Source: Tetracentron sinense (taxonomy: Eukaryota > Streptophyta > Magnoliopsida > Trochodendrales > Trochodendraceae). From it: DNA of 64,000 nt. The position numbers and the translations under genes were made by a program. Numbering within the stretch: position 1 is the stretch's first letter; the number at the start of each line of letters is the position of its first letter. Of this stretch, positions 1-10,929 are shown piece by piece. The notes below the pieces were generated by a model. That model searched no databases. It was not told where the DNA came from and saw nothing but the letters and a program-made list of their open reading frames with translations. The stretch is taken from positions 52,388,627-52,452,626 of the forward strand of contig CM026554.1 of NCBI GenBank assembly GCA_015143295.1, read 5' to 3'.

Positions 1-4
1 AGCG

Positions 5-1877
5 ATGGCGGGTTTTCTTTCTGATTTCCCTGTGGAAGAGGAGGCAGAGGACACGGTTGTTGATCTACGGGAGCTCCCAATTGAAGTTGACAACGAAGAT
101 GCCGTTATGGAAGGGGCCGAGTCGTCGGAATGGAGCGGTTGGCTGTTATACGTAGACGGATCTTCCAATTTCAGTGGCTCAGGACTGGGCGTTGTGCTTG
201 TAAGTCCGGATAACATCAAGGTGCAGAAAATGTCGCGTCTTGGGTTCACTGCCTCCAACAACGAAGCTGAGTACGAAGCCTTACTCCTTGGGTTGGAGAG
301 CGCACAGGAGCTGCAGATCTCCACGTTGAGAGTGTTTTGTGATTCACAGCTCGTGGTGAATCAAGTGAATGGTGTTTATGAATGCAAGGACGATCGGATG
401 AAGCAGTATGCTACTCTCGTTCGTTCGTTCGTTGTGTGAAACATTCACCGTTGTGGAGATTAGGCACACCCGGAGGGATGAGAACAGGCATGCTGATGCT
501 TTGGCATATCTAGCTTCCATGGTGCAGGCTGGCGAGCCCAGGGCTATTCTGATGGAGTTTCAAGAGTATCCTTCAATAGCTCTTCAGGCACAGCGAGAAG
601 TGTTCTTTGTCAATCCAGTCCCGAGCTGGATGACAGGGTTGGTGGCTTATCTGAAGGACGGAGTTCTCCCTATCAGTGTGAAGGAGTCAAGACGCATTCA
701 GTTTAAGGCATCTCGTTATACCTTGGTGCAAGGAGAATTGTTCAGGAAATCTTTTGGTGGTCCCTTGCTGAAGTGTGTTCATCCTGTAGACGTGGAGAAG
801 ATACTTGCTGAGCTACATGAAGGTATATGTGGCATTCATTCGGGCGGGAGAACCATTGCCCATCGAGCTCTGGGGCAAGGCTACTTTTGGCCTTATATGC
901 AGGCCGATGCTCAGAAGTACGTGAAGAGGTGCAGCCAGTGCCAGCGGTTTGCTCGCTTGATTCATGCTCCAGCTCAAGAGCTCAGCACTGTATCTCAACC
1001 TTGGCCATTTGCGCGGTGGGGACTTGACATCGTGGGACCTTTCCCGAGGGCTCCAGGGAATCTGATCTTCCTTTTGGTGGCAACTGACTACTTCTCGCGG
1101 TGGATTGAAGCCGTTCCCCTTGCACGTATCAGAGAACAAGAGGTGAAGAAATTCTTGTGGGAGCACATCATCTGTAGATTTGGGATACCGCAGTCTATCG
1201 TTACTGACAACGGGAAGCAGTTCTCAGGACGGTTGATTGCCGACTTTTGCAGCGAGCTGAAGATCAAGCACGTCTTCTCTTCCCCTTATTATCCTCAAGG
1301 GAATGGATTGGCCGAGGCAGCCAACAAGAACATTCTCAATGCCTTGAAGAGAAGATTGGAAGATTCGAAGGGGAAGTGGACCACCGAGCTGCACAACGTT
1401 TTGTGGGGGTACAGAACGACTCCAAGGAGTCCTACCAATGAAACTCCTTTCTCTCTAGCGTATGGCATGGAGGCTGTCATTCCTACAGAGATCAGTTTGC
1501 CTACAGTGCGTTCTTGGCACAGCAAGAAGAAGGATGGAGAGAAAGATCAGAACACAGTACTCATGGCTATTCATCTTGACCTGCTAGAAGAGAAGCGAGA
1601 AGATGCCAGCATTCAGATGAGGAGGTACCAGCAGCGATTGAGGAAAGCCTACAACAAGAAAGTACAACGGAGAGTGCTACAGGTCGGTGATCTCGTCCTC
1701 TGAAGAGTGTTCCAGAATACGAGAGAGCTTAACAGTGGTAAATTGGGACCAAACTGGGAAGGGCCCTATATCGTAGAACGATTGGGGAGTCCTGGAGTCT
1801 GCTACTTGAAAGACTTGCAAGGTAACCTCATCTCAAAATCTTGGAACATCATGAATCTGAGGCAATTCTTTCAATAG
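5..1877 (+). pseudogene. Fossil pol 3' part: RNase H and integrase
   Basis: The first part is an RNase H with YVDGSS, NNEAEYEAL and FCDSQLVV, which carry its acidic catalytic residues. The integrase follows, with an HHCC zinc-binding module (CSQCQRF is its cysteine end). Its catalytic core has DIVGPF, VTDNGKQF and NGLAEAANK, holding the D-D-E triad. The PFSLAYGMEAVIP block and a GPY/F-type tail (NWEGPYIVERLG) complete it, ending in NIMNLRQFF. I saw no chromodomain after the GPY/F module, which fits the Tat clade. The region is broken in a small number of places and is treated as a fossil. Confidence 0.85.
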
Positions 1878-2309
1878 AATCTGAGATGTGCTGTTTACAT
1901 GCATCGTTGTGCTTACAAGTTTTTTCAGTGATCTTACATAATCATAATGCTCATATTTCAACATGTGATTCGCTATATTATGTGCCTGCTCGTTGTGTGC
2001 TCGATCATTGTCTACACTGTTCACTATCTAGTTCATCAGTGCAATATTGTGAATGTTTTGCAAGTAATTCAAATAAAGTTTTTTGACTGAACGACGTACT
2101 CACAACGAACACGAGTGGCTTATATAAGGTTGTCATCTGAGCAAATCTAGTGGCTTAACCTAATGACATCCTCTGAGCATGTGTTTCGGAACTGAGTCAC
2201 GTTGCGTTCGTCTCATGAATTTTATTTGTCAGATTGCATTCACAGCGAACTGCGCGAATGATGTGTCTGGATCAGTGCTTGCTCGCTATGCTTGTTCATA
2301 AGTAATTTT

Positions 2310-2600
2310 TCATAGTGCTTTGCCCGTAGTGAACGATCATAGTGCTTTGCTCGTAGTGAACGATCATAGTGCTTTGCTCGTAGTGAACGATCATAGTGCT
2401 TTGCCCATGGTGAACGATCATAGTGCTTTGCCCATGGTGAACGATCATAGTGCTTTGCCCGTAGTGAACGATCATAGTGCTTTGCTCGTAGTGAACGATC
2501 ATAGTGCTTTGCCCATGGTGAACGATCATAGTGCTTTGCCCATGGTGAACGATCGTAGTGCTTTGCTCGCAGTGAACGATCGTAGTGCTTTATCCGTAGT
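2310..2600. repeat. 27-bp minisatellite inside the Tat-like element
   Basis: About eleven head-to-tail copies of a 27-bp unit containing catagtgctttgcccgtag and gtgaacgat, with small substitutions between copies. The period is a multiple of three, so both strands give spurious periodic open frames (VVNDHSALL on the plus strand). More degenerate copies trail off toward 2,700. It sits between pol and the antisense gene, where Tat-clade elements are known to carry variable tandem repeats. Confidence 0.9.
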
Positions 2601-3024
2601 GTTAACTCGTGGTGCTCTGATCGAAGTGCTCTACTAGCAGTGCTTGTTCGTTGTGCTTTAATCGTAGTGCTCTACTCTTAATGTTCTGCTCGTAGTATAA
2701 TTACCACGAGTATTCAAACATTCACATAGCGAGGCATCGTATTAACTTCGATGCGTTGAACTGTGAAAAATCATTCAATTACTCATGATGTGTTATTTCT
2801 TATTCTGTGTGCATGCGTTGTACTATGTTACGAGGTGAAAAGAAGTGCAAACTTGGCAAAGAAGAGTGGTCCATTCATAATCAAAAACCTATTTCAGTGA
2901 TAACCTCCCATAAAAAGAGAATTTACATCGACAAGAGAGAGAAGCAGAAGCATAGATAGGGGCAAGGGATCAGAGGAGCAGGAGATCGGAGGGGCAGCAG
3001 GTCAGACGAGCTCAAGGTCGGGTT

Positions 3025-5463
3025 CTATTGCCGTTGCAGCAGGCGCAGGAGTAGAGGCTTCAGCAATGGCTTCAGCAATAGGGGCTTCCACCGGAGTAAT
3101 TTCATCGGCAGCAGGAGGAAGCTCTGGAGCAGCAGGCTCGGAGTATGGCTCGGTAGGGAGGAGTGCAGGACCTTCAAGAAAGGCAACTCGACGCCTTGTA
3201 CCTCGGGCTCGTTGTCGAGCTCGATCAGTTCCTTGCTAGGAAGCTCGGAGAACGTGGTGGCGTCCTCTTCGTTGTCTTCCTTCAGGCGGCCTTGCTGGCG
3301 AAGCGAGTCGAGAACCTCTTTCTCGGTCTCAGCACGATCTTCATCCAAGAGCGTGTCCAGCTGAGACTGGTAGTACTGCTGCAGTCTCAGGTTCACGGAC
3401 CTCTCGGTGTCCTCCTGAATTTTCTTGGCCTCCTCGAGCTCCTCCGCCATTGCCGACCTGGCTGCCTCAATTTCCTCCAGTTGTCTACCCAAAGCTTGGG
3501 AGACATGCTCCAGCTCACTGATGCGTACAACAGCATTCTCAGTCTCTTGCTTGGCCTTCCTTTCGGCCTCCTTTGCTGCTCGTGCCTCAGCTTCGGCCTT
3601 TTCCCTAACCTTGGTGGCAGTGCCTAGCCTTACTTCAGCACGAGTCGTTTCAGCCTTGGCTTGAGACAGATCGAAGTCTGCCTTGAGTCTCTCCTCGACA
3701 AGAGTCTTCTCCAGCGTCTCCGTCCTGTCTCTCCAGTAGTTGATCCCGTCTCGTAGCTGAGTGTATTTTTCCTGGTTGCGATCGCAGAGCTCTTGCACGA
3801 GCGCGTTCATCTGCAAAGAGATGTCTGGGCGTTAGCACAACAAGAAGTAGTATTTCAAAACAATTGAGGTAGGAGACGAGGGAAGGAGAAGCTTACTGTT
3901 GCCACGGACTGGCAGGCGGCGTAGGACAGGTCGGCTAGGTGGAGTTGGCCAACCTCAGCGATGTCCCGGGGAAGCCTCATCGCATGAGTTAGAGCTCGGG
4001 CTACCGTCCCCGAGCTCTTCGCCGATTCAATCACGGTCGGCACTCCGAACCGAGTGAAGTCGGGTGACCAGTCCGGAGCGGAGGTCGGCAGCATACTGGC
4101 CGGGAGACTTGTCGTGCCAGTTTCCGTCGCAGCCAAGGCAACGACAGCGGAGCTCGTACCGGCTGGGGCAGCAGCAGCTCGAGAAGGGGCTGGCGCTGAG
4201 CTAACCTCGGGCACTGCCGATGTCGCCTCGGCTCCTGGGCTTGTTGGAGGAGGAGCAGCAATGGCCACGACCTCTTTTTCCAGGCGTTTGTCCGCCTTGG
4301 CCTTCTTCCTGGCCTCGTGCTCGGCCGGGGCGGCCATCTTTCTCTTCGGGTCAGCAGGCGCTGTACCCTTGGAAGAATGGTTCTTCTTCTTCTTCGACAA
4401 TGATGGCGGTGGAGGCGGCTGGACTGCAGGGCGTGCAGACCTCGGCTTCCTGCTTAGCGGTGGTAGGTTTGAGTCAGCCATTGCTTCTTCCTCTTCTTCG
4501 GGCAGGTGAGGAAACGGTGAAGGTACGGAGGGGGAGGCGCCCTGTTGCTGTTGTTGTGGTTGTTGTTGAGTAGTTGCTGGGTTACTGGAGGAGGCCCGCG
4601 TGACGAGCTCGAGTGGTTTCCACCTAATGTATTCCCCGCCTCGAGCACGGCGGATACCAGTAAGAAGTTCTTGTTCTTCTGAGGTCAACTTCTTGTATGG
4701 AAATTTCTTCGGGTCCACTGCACACAAGAGAAAGCAAAATGAGTACAACGAGGAAGTTAGCAGGACAAGAAGATACAGCGTACGACGAGAACGTAGTCAG
4801 GACAATGGCGCACAACGGACAACGGATGACTAGTGGTATACCTGCTTCCACTCGGAAGACGTTGGGGACCGAGGAATTCTCTGCCTTCCAGCCGCCAGAG
4901 ACAACGAATGGAGTGGCTTTCCATTTCCTTTCTCTGTCAAGGATGCCCGAGACGAGCTCTGGACAGTAGGGTTTCTTGTTCCACGAAAAATAGGAATACA
5001 GACCGTCGTCATTGCCTCGGCATCTGACGGCATGGCAGAAGTGGAATAGATGCCTAGCCTCTATGGGGTACCCGTCCTTGATGAATTTGATCATCATGGA
5101 CATGTATTTGTGGAAGCCCGGGTGCATTTGCCCCGGTGCAAGTTGCAAGGTGGACAGAACTTCATCCAAGACAGGATGAAGAGGGAAGCGAAGGCCAGCC
5201 TCGAGCTGGGAGAGATAGACAACGGTACAGGCAGAGCGCCTGTCTATGATGGCATCATCTCGCATGAAATGGAGATTGACATTGGAAGGGAAGTCGAAAC
5301 GTTCCCTATAACGGTTCAGATGCGCCAATTGGAATTGGCGCAGAACTGAGGATTTTTCGATGTAGGCACCGTGAGGTGCGCTACCTGTGCAACTGGCCTC
5401 GTCATCGGAAGGGCCTCTAACTTCCTCTATCCTAGCAGGTTCTACAGGGACATTGGCAGCCAT
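3025..5463 (-). other. Antisense gene carried by the Tat-like element
   Basis: On the strand opposite to pol, a coding-like region starts with MAANVPVEPARIEEVRG. It shows three blocks. The first (about 5,463-4,840) has a globular domain resembling the putative plant transposon / mobile-domain proteins, with NVNLHFMRDD and HPGFHKYMSMMIKFIKDGYP. The middle (about 4,720-3,900) is a Pro/Ala/Gln-rich, basic, probably disordered segment. The last (about 3,815-3,025) is a Glu/Ala/Lys-rich coiled coil. The blocks are separated by short gaps with splice-like ends, so the transcript may be spliced. Antisense genes near the 3' end are reported for Tat elements such as Grande. The function is unknown. 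Confidence 0.6.
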
Positions 5464-6067
5464 GGTGGTAAGAAGAAATCGGGAAAAGGGACAAGAACAA
5501 AAGAGTATGCGCAGAGCAAAACCACACTGGGAACCGGAGAAGAGAGAAATGGAAAAACAGTAAGAAAGAATAAGAGATAGGGGTGAAGGGCGTACCGAAC
5601 TGAAAAACTCAGAAAGATCGTTGAAGAGCTTGAGGAAGATGAACTTTCGGGCAAGAAGAAGATTCGACAGAGTAACAGTGCTTGATGAAACAGGGTGGGA
5701 GAGAGAGAGGATTCGATGGGATTTTATAGACGTCTCTGGCTTGCGAAAGTACACCACTACCCTTCATCTGAGGCGTACACCTGTATCTACGGAATTAAGA
5801 GCAGTGGCAAGATCGTCTTTTCACCGAGTATGGTAACCGTCAGGGTCATTAAAGCATTCTCGAAATTTAAATCGGTGATGATGACAGCCTGTCCGCATTG
5901 AAGAGACGCGACGGTTCGCACGCGTGACCAGCTGGCGTGAACGGTCGACCTTCTCAATAAGCGTTTAAAGCACGCAACGTTTCGCCTTCCGGAGTGGTGC
6001 CAGGTATGATCTTTTTGTTCGTTTATGGCGCTTCGAACTACGTTCCAAGCATCATAAAGGGGCAAAT

Positions 6068-6962
6068 TGTAACGGATAAAATTCGTGTACCAGCTCAGCG
6101 TTGTGGGATGAGCTCGTTTTTGTCGTTTTGTTCACGAAAGTGACACGTGTTCACGAGTTGGGGTCACGTGCTTAAAATATAAGGGTCACACGTTGTCTGA
6201 CGTACAACGATCCCGTTGTGCGCATTGCGACATCTTTGTTCTCACGAAGAACAACGTTTCCGTTGTGGTCTCGACAACGAGCTCGTTGTCTGAAGCACAA
6301 CGTGAACGTTGTGCTCTTGACAACGTCGATTGTCGTTACGCGAACAACGAGTCCGTTGTCTCACTGACAACGATGTCGTGCTGTGTTTTAAGGCATCTAC
6401 GTCGTAACCGAGCTTAAGTCAACAACGAGACCGGCTCGTAGGAGGAAGTGATCAGGAGGCGATCCATAATTCCGACAAGTGTGCCGAACTCGCCGTTTCG
6501 TGCCGAAAGCACTGTCTTGGCATTTAATGCTGGTCACTTCTGCGTACCGACCAATCCCGTCCGATTGGACTTTTTGGAGGCTCTCACGTGTAATGCAACC
6601 GACGGCAGATATATCTCAGATGTTTGGCAATGAGTGCACAGACACGTGGTATGTACACCTATGACCATCTATGGTCATCGATGGCCATACCAACCCTTGC
6701 CCTATAAAAACCCCGTGATTTTAGTGCGCAGGACACTTGTTCAGGAACCCAGATCCGAGAAGACGTGTTCAGTGCTTTTAGTGTCTTGCGTATTTTTCAG
6801 TGATTGTTCTTGCGTTTACTATTCATCATCTTCTACCCCTACTGACTTTACCATCGGAGTACAGGTCAGGGTGCCACACCCTCCACTCCAACCTTCTACC
6901 AGTAAACCAGAACGTGGAAGAAGCTGCTGCTGACGCGTGTCCGTCCGGTATTTTTCCCCTCA
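6068..6962 (+). repeat. 3' LTR of the Tat-like element
   Basis: The LTR starts TGTAACGGATAAAATTCG after a purine-rich stretch and ends ...TTTTTCCCCTCA (895 bp). Both ends match the ends of the solo LTR at 56,026-57,632 (TGTAACGGATAAAATTCG and ...TTTTCCCTTTCA), and the 3' parts align around gactttaccatcggag. A TATA-like ccctataaaaac near 6,700 marks a likely promoter. The opposite LTR is outside the window, so the target duplication cannot be checked here. Confidence 0.85.
6204..6382. repeat. Palindrome array in the LTR, period about 23 bp
   Basis: Five perfect 16-bp copies of ACAACG-N4-CGTTGT start at 6,204, 6,251, 6,274, 6,297 and 6,344. Degenerate copies sit at the in-between positions near 6,227 and 6,320 and at 6,367, so the real period is about 23 bp. 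Each half-site contains the AACG/CGTT core seen in plant MYB-type binding sites. A role in U3 transcription control is inference. Confidence 0.8.
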
Positions 6963-7661
6963 CAGTTCCCAAGCAACAATGGTCGATTTTTAGTGCGATC
7001 ACTCTTTCAGTCCTTTGCCCCTCCACCTTCGCGCTCATTTCCTCATAAGGTTGTCTGGGCTAACCATGCTCCCACGAAGGTATCTTTCTTCCTCTGGTCT
7101 GTTGCACTAAATAAAATTTCTATTTTGGATAAGTTGAAAAGGAGAGGGTGGAGCTTGACCAATCGGTGTTATTTGTGCCCGAATGCGGAAGAGATTGTGA
7201 GCCATTTATTTCTGCACTGTCTAATTGTCACTCGGCTCTGGGGATTCTTCTTGGCTCGGATGAGGGTGGAGTGGGTCTTCTCATTTCCGAGCTTCTTATC
7301 TGGTTGGCACTTGATGACATTGGTGGGTGCTAAGGACCTAATCTGGACTATTTTGCCCGCTGCTATTTCGTGATCTATTTGGAAAGAGTGGAAGGTCGTA
7401 TTTTTGACAATTTATCCTCTCCATACCATCATATCCTAGCCCGTGTGCGACAGGTAATTGTGGACTAGAGCTCCATAAATCAGTTGTGTCAGGATGTGAG
7501 GGACACCTTATTGCTATGAGGAGGCAGTGTAGTTGTATTGTCTGTATTCTCCGTTCTTTCTTTTCTGATATGTTTTGACTTTTTTTTATTGTTCCAGTTT
7601 ACACCTCTATAAACTGCCCTTTACATTTTATATTATATTTGATTCACCGATTAAAAAAAAA
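6963..7661 (+). mobile_element. L1-type LINE, 3' end with zf-RVT domain
   Basis: This segment encodes the C-terminal zinc-binding domain of a plant L1 reverse transcriptase (zf-RVT): HAPTKVSFFLWSVALNKISI, RRGWSLTNRCYLCPNAEEIV and SHLFLHCLIVTRLW, about 7,050-7,250. A 3' UTR follows and ends in caccgattaaaaaaaaa. It begins exactly where the LTR ends, so the LTR element probably inserted into this LINE. Most of the LINE lies beyond the LTR element, outside the window. Several disablements make it non-functional. Confidence 0.8.
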
Positions 7662-8460
7662 TGGGGGACCTGGATATTCGTCCTCTGGTGGAATTCAACA
7701 AGGCTCTTTTGTGCATATGGTTATGGTGTTTTGGGGAGAGAGAGAGATTATTGCTGCTAAGTTCGGAGAGAAGTACTTTTGGGAGTCGAGTCAGGAAAGG
7801 GTCTTATAACATGAGTCTTTGGAAAGCAATCCTTAAGGTCCAATTGAAAATTTTCAAGAACATTAGGTTTAGGGTGGGAAATGGTTTGGAGGTTAGTTTT
7901 TAAGATGATTTATGGTGTGGTCTAAGGATCCTTTCGAGAAGATTTTGGGAACCTCTTTGCTTTATCATTGGATAAAAATATGCATGTGGCCTCCTGTTTT
8001 GAGATGGTTACCTTGTCTCCCATTTGGAACCCTAGGTTTAGATGTAACCTTAACAAAATTGAGAGGTGGCTGACCTTCTTTGTTTGCTCAGCCGATTGTC
8101 CTATGTTGTTCCAGCTCCCCAGCGTCAGGATGTCCTCAAAGGTCATTTCATAGTGAGATATTTTTTTAATTCATTGCGACTCAATTCTAGCTCGCCTTTT
8201 CCCTGTCTGGCTGTGTGGAATTTAGCATTCTGTCCAAAGTAATTCTTTCGATCATGGTGCTCTACTAGGAAGGATATTGAGGAGGACTTTTTTTAGTGTT
8301 ATGATGCTTGTTGTTTTCTTTCTTTTTCTTTCCCTTCCTTTTTCTTTCCTTGTTAGTCTTTGTTCGGTTAATCCTCTTTGTGAACCTTTTTAGCTTCTTT
8401 GTTGGGCCATCTTTGGCTCTTCTTTTTTAATATATATATTTATCTGTACCGATAAAAAAA
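7662..8460 (+). mobile_element. 5'-truncated L1-type LINE
   Basis: The segment begins directly after the poly-A of the preceding LINE. It encodes the thumb part of the reverse transcriptase (LDIRPLVEFNKALL and VRKGSYNMSLWKAILKVQLK). It is closely related to 11,540-12,275, which carries the same text in two orientations. The zf-RVT part is missing by an internal deletion near 8,240-8,290. The 3' UTR runs to a tail of tctgtaccgataaaaaaa. It is dead, with stops and shifts. Confidence 0.8.
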
Positions 8461-9890
8461 TGTTGTTGGAACTTAAGTGTTTAGAGGATAACCAACCCAT
8501 ATATTAACTGTTATGATTGCTTGGAATAAATTTTTTGGGTACTGTTCTACGCTGTTGGCTGAGAATATACTTGCTGCTGCTGCAAGTGCTATTCGCTGGA
8601 AGTATGATGCAGATGATACTCCAATTGCAACTGTCTCATAGGTCTTGTCCAACATCTAGATCAACTCTCGTTGGATGTCATGGATGTCAAGCGAGGAAGA
8701 ACTTCAGAGATTGACGAGGAAGCTGCGATTTAAGAGCTTGGACATCAAACAAGCACTCCTAATGAATGCCTGCTTCAGTGCGCATAGACCTTGATTACCA
8801 GGTTGTCCAGATGATTGAAAAGGATTGGGAAACAAGTAGTATCAAAGTAGAAATTCCAGAATTTAAAGGTAACTAAACCCAACCTAATTCTTGGAGTGGA
8901 TGAGTAAGATGGAAAATGTTTTTGAGTACAAGGATGTGCCAAATCATAAGAAAGTGAAAGTGGCCACCATCAAATTCTTGGGTTATGCCTTGATGTGGTG
9001 GGATAAGCTTCAATCTGATAGGATTGAACAAGGGAATGAGAAAATAAAGACTTGGGGTAAATTAGAGAAGCAACTTCGATTTGATCTTGTTCCCTTACAT
9101 TACAGTCAAAAATTTATAATCATTCTCAAAATTTGTAGGGGACAAATATTTTGATTGAGTACACGGAAGAGTCCTACAAGCTTTCAAGCAACTAAATGTG
9201 AAAGAGTTCAAGAACAACATCAGGCAGCTCAATATATTGGGGTGCTGAACATATAAGTTCAACAGCAGCTAGCCTTCCTCTATTATGCAAAACTGAATGA
9301 TGCCTGCTGCTTTGCGGTGAAAGCGGATGACTTGGCTGATTAGCAACATGGACAGCAAAGGAGCAATTTTGTTAGGTGTGACAGCAAGGATCTAGAGATC
9401 CTAACAGGCCCATTGCTGGGCATGGAGACACTGCACTTATCCCCCTGTCTGCTGCCAAGAGGTGTGGTGACCTAGAGATCAAACAAATGTCGACGAAGGA
9501 TTCAAAGTGCTATTATTATCAAGAATATGGTCATCAATTTTACAGTTGTTCTCTATGAGTGAATCTTGCCGAGAAGAGAAAAGGATTTTAAGAAGATGAG
9601 AAGAATGATGTTGTATGGGATTTAGTCTATGTTAATATGCCAGAAGGTTTCATAGAAGATGACAGACCATTTATTGGTGATCCTTCTAATCTTATAAGTT
9701 GTAGATATATGTTGTCCGAGGCTCGAAGTCGATAGTGATAGATAAAGACCTGTGGTTGTGCCATAATATTTTTTGGATGACATGCATTGTTTGAGGTAAA
9801 ATGTACGACATAATATTATTATCGATGCTGGAAGCCCCAGAGTGGAGAGGTATTTGATAACCCAGTGCTTAGTTTCTTACTTTCTTTCTC
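8461..9890 (+). mobile_element. Decayed Ty3/gypsy gag fossil
   Basis: The best preserved stretch, about 8,890-9,110, reads as retrotransposon Gag: WMSKMENVFEYKDVPNHKKV, VATIKFLGYALMWWDKLQ and WGKLEKQLRFDLVPLHYSQ. A degenerate CCHC zinc knuckle (CYYYQEYGHQFYSC) lies near 9,510 and a protease-like IIIDAGSP near 9,820. No LTRs were found at its borders. It is an old fragment, heavily broken. Confidence 0.7.
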
Positions 9891-10929
9891 TACAGAAATA
9901 ATTCCAAGAATGAATTGTGGGGTGGTGTTACATGATTACATTTATAGATCTTTGCTGTATATTGCTTGGACGGCCATGTTAGTATAATAGAGACAACATT
10001 CATGGGGAAAAAGAACACAGATGATGGAAAGAAACATGCTCAATTCCCTATTAAGAATTTTTGTAAACCTGAATCTTTTTAGGAGGAGGGATCTATATTG
10101 TTAGGTGCATAGGAATTCATTGGCGACAACAAGGATTGTGAGAGACTTTATCCTTTTTTGTTAAGGAGGAGTTGCAATCCACTCCGTTACCAAAACCCTA
10201 CTGCCATTACTCAAAGAGGTCCGCGATGAGTCATCGGACGAGCATCTTGTAGGATTACCACGAGTGCGACAAATGCGGCATTACATAGATTTGGTGGCAA
10301 GAGCAACACAGCACTACCCAATTTGGCTCATTATCACATGAATCCTACAAAACACGTGGAAGATGTGTTTCAGAAGATTGACGTTGAACCTTATTGTTTG
10401 TGTGTGTGTGTGTGTTAAAGAGCTAGTTAAGAAATATGATGATCCATATGGTTTAGTAGTTTTAGTAGAGAGGATCTTTAGTTTGCGTTACAGTAGGGTT
10501 TTTTTATTTGCTTTAAAAGTAGGACTGTAGGAGTCTAAGTGACTTTTATAGAGGTAGGAGTTCCAATTGCTACTTACTTTTAAGTCAACTTCTTAAATAA
10601 TGGTACTATGTTATAAATGTCCACATTTTTGAGATTATTATTGCTGGTTTTCATTATTTTCTGTTTGAATTCTATAAAAAATGTTGGGACATTGTGGGCC
10701 TAATCTTTGTTAATGTGGTCAGAGAGTTCCACTCCGAGAGAAAAATTGACAAGGTTTAATTATCACATTTATTGTCCTTATCCCAAAATTAGAAGGGGGC
10801 AACAATTTGAAGAACTTTTGTGCTATTATTATAATTGGGAGTGTTTATACTCACTAAACTTTTGGCATCTCGTCTCCGTCTGGCGTCTTGTCTTGGGCTC
10901 CTTGATTTCTCCCCACAGGGAGTGTTCGT
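9891..10929. other. Unassigned, probably decayed transposon DNA
   Basis: No gene is supported here. A short (gt)n tract lies near 10,400. The open frame at 10,707-10,931 has no recognisable domain. The setting between a gag fossil and a LINE suggests old transposon sequence. Confidence 0.4.

Larger units (their letters stand above)
1..6962 (+). mobile_element. Ty3/gypsy LTR retrotransposon, Tat-like, 3' part
   Basis: The window opens inside the pol gene of an LTR retrotransposon. In order it shows an RNase H, an integrase, a tandem-repeat tract, a large antisense open region and a 3' LTR. The 5' LTR, gag, protease and reverse transcriptase lie outside the window. An extra RNase H, a long 3' tract with minisatellites and an antisense gene are known from the Tat clade (for example Grande, Retand and Ogre relatives), which is why I place it there. 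A purine-rich stretch just before 6,068 is a likely polypurine tract. The visible coding part is lightly damaged, so the element is a fairly young fossil. A solo LTR of the same family lies at 56,026-57,632 in the opposite orientation. Confidence 0.85.

Noticed and set aside
813-1525. Minus-strand and alternative-frame open regions over the integrase
   Set aside because: Shadows of a well-recognised integrase frame.
2296-2637. Periodic open frames on both strands (NDHSALLVV repeats)
   Set aside because: They come from a 27-bp minisatellite whose period is a multiple of three.
4031-4573. Open frames over the Pro/Ala-rich region in other frames
   Set aside because: Shadows of the GC-rich antisense coding region. 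They have no domain.
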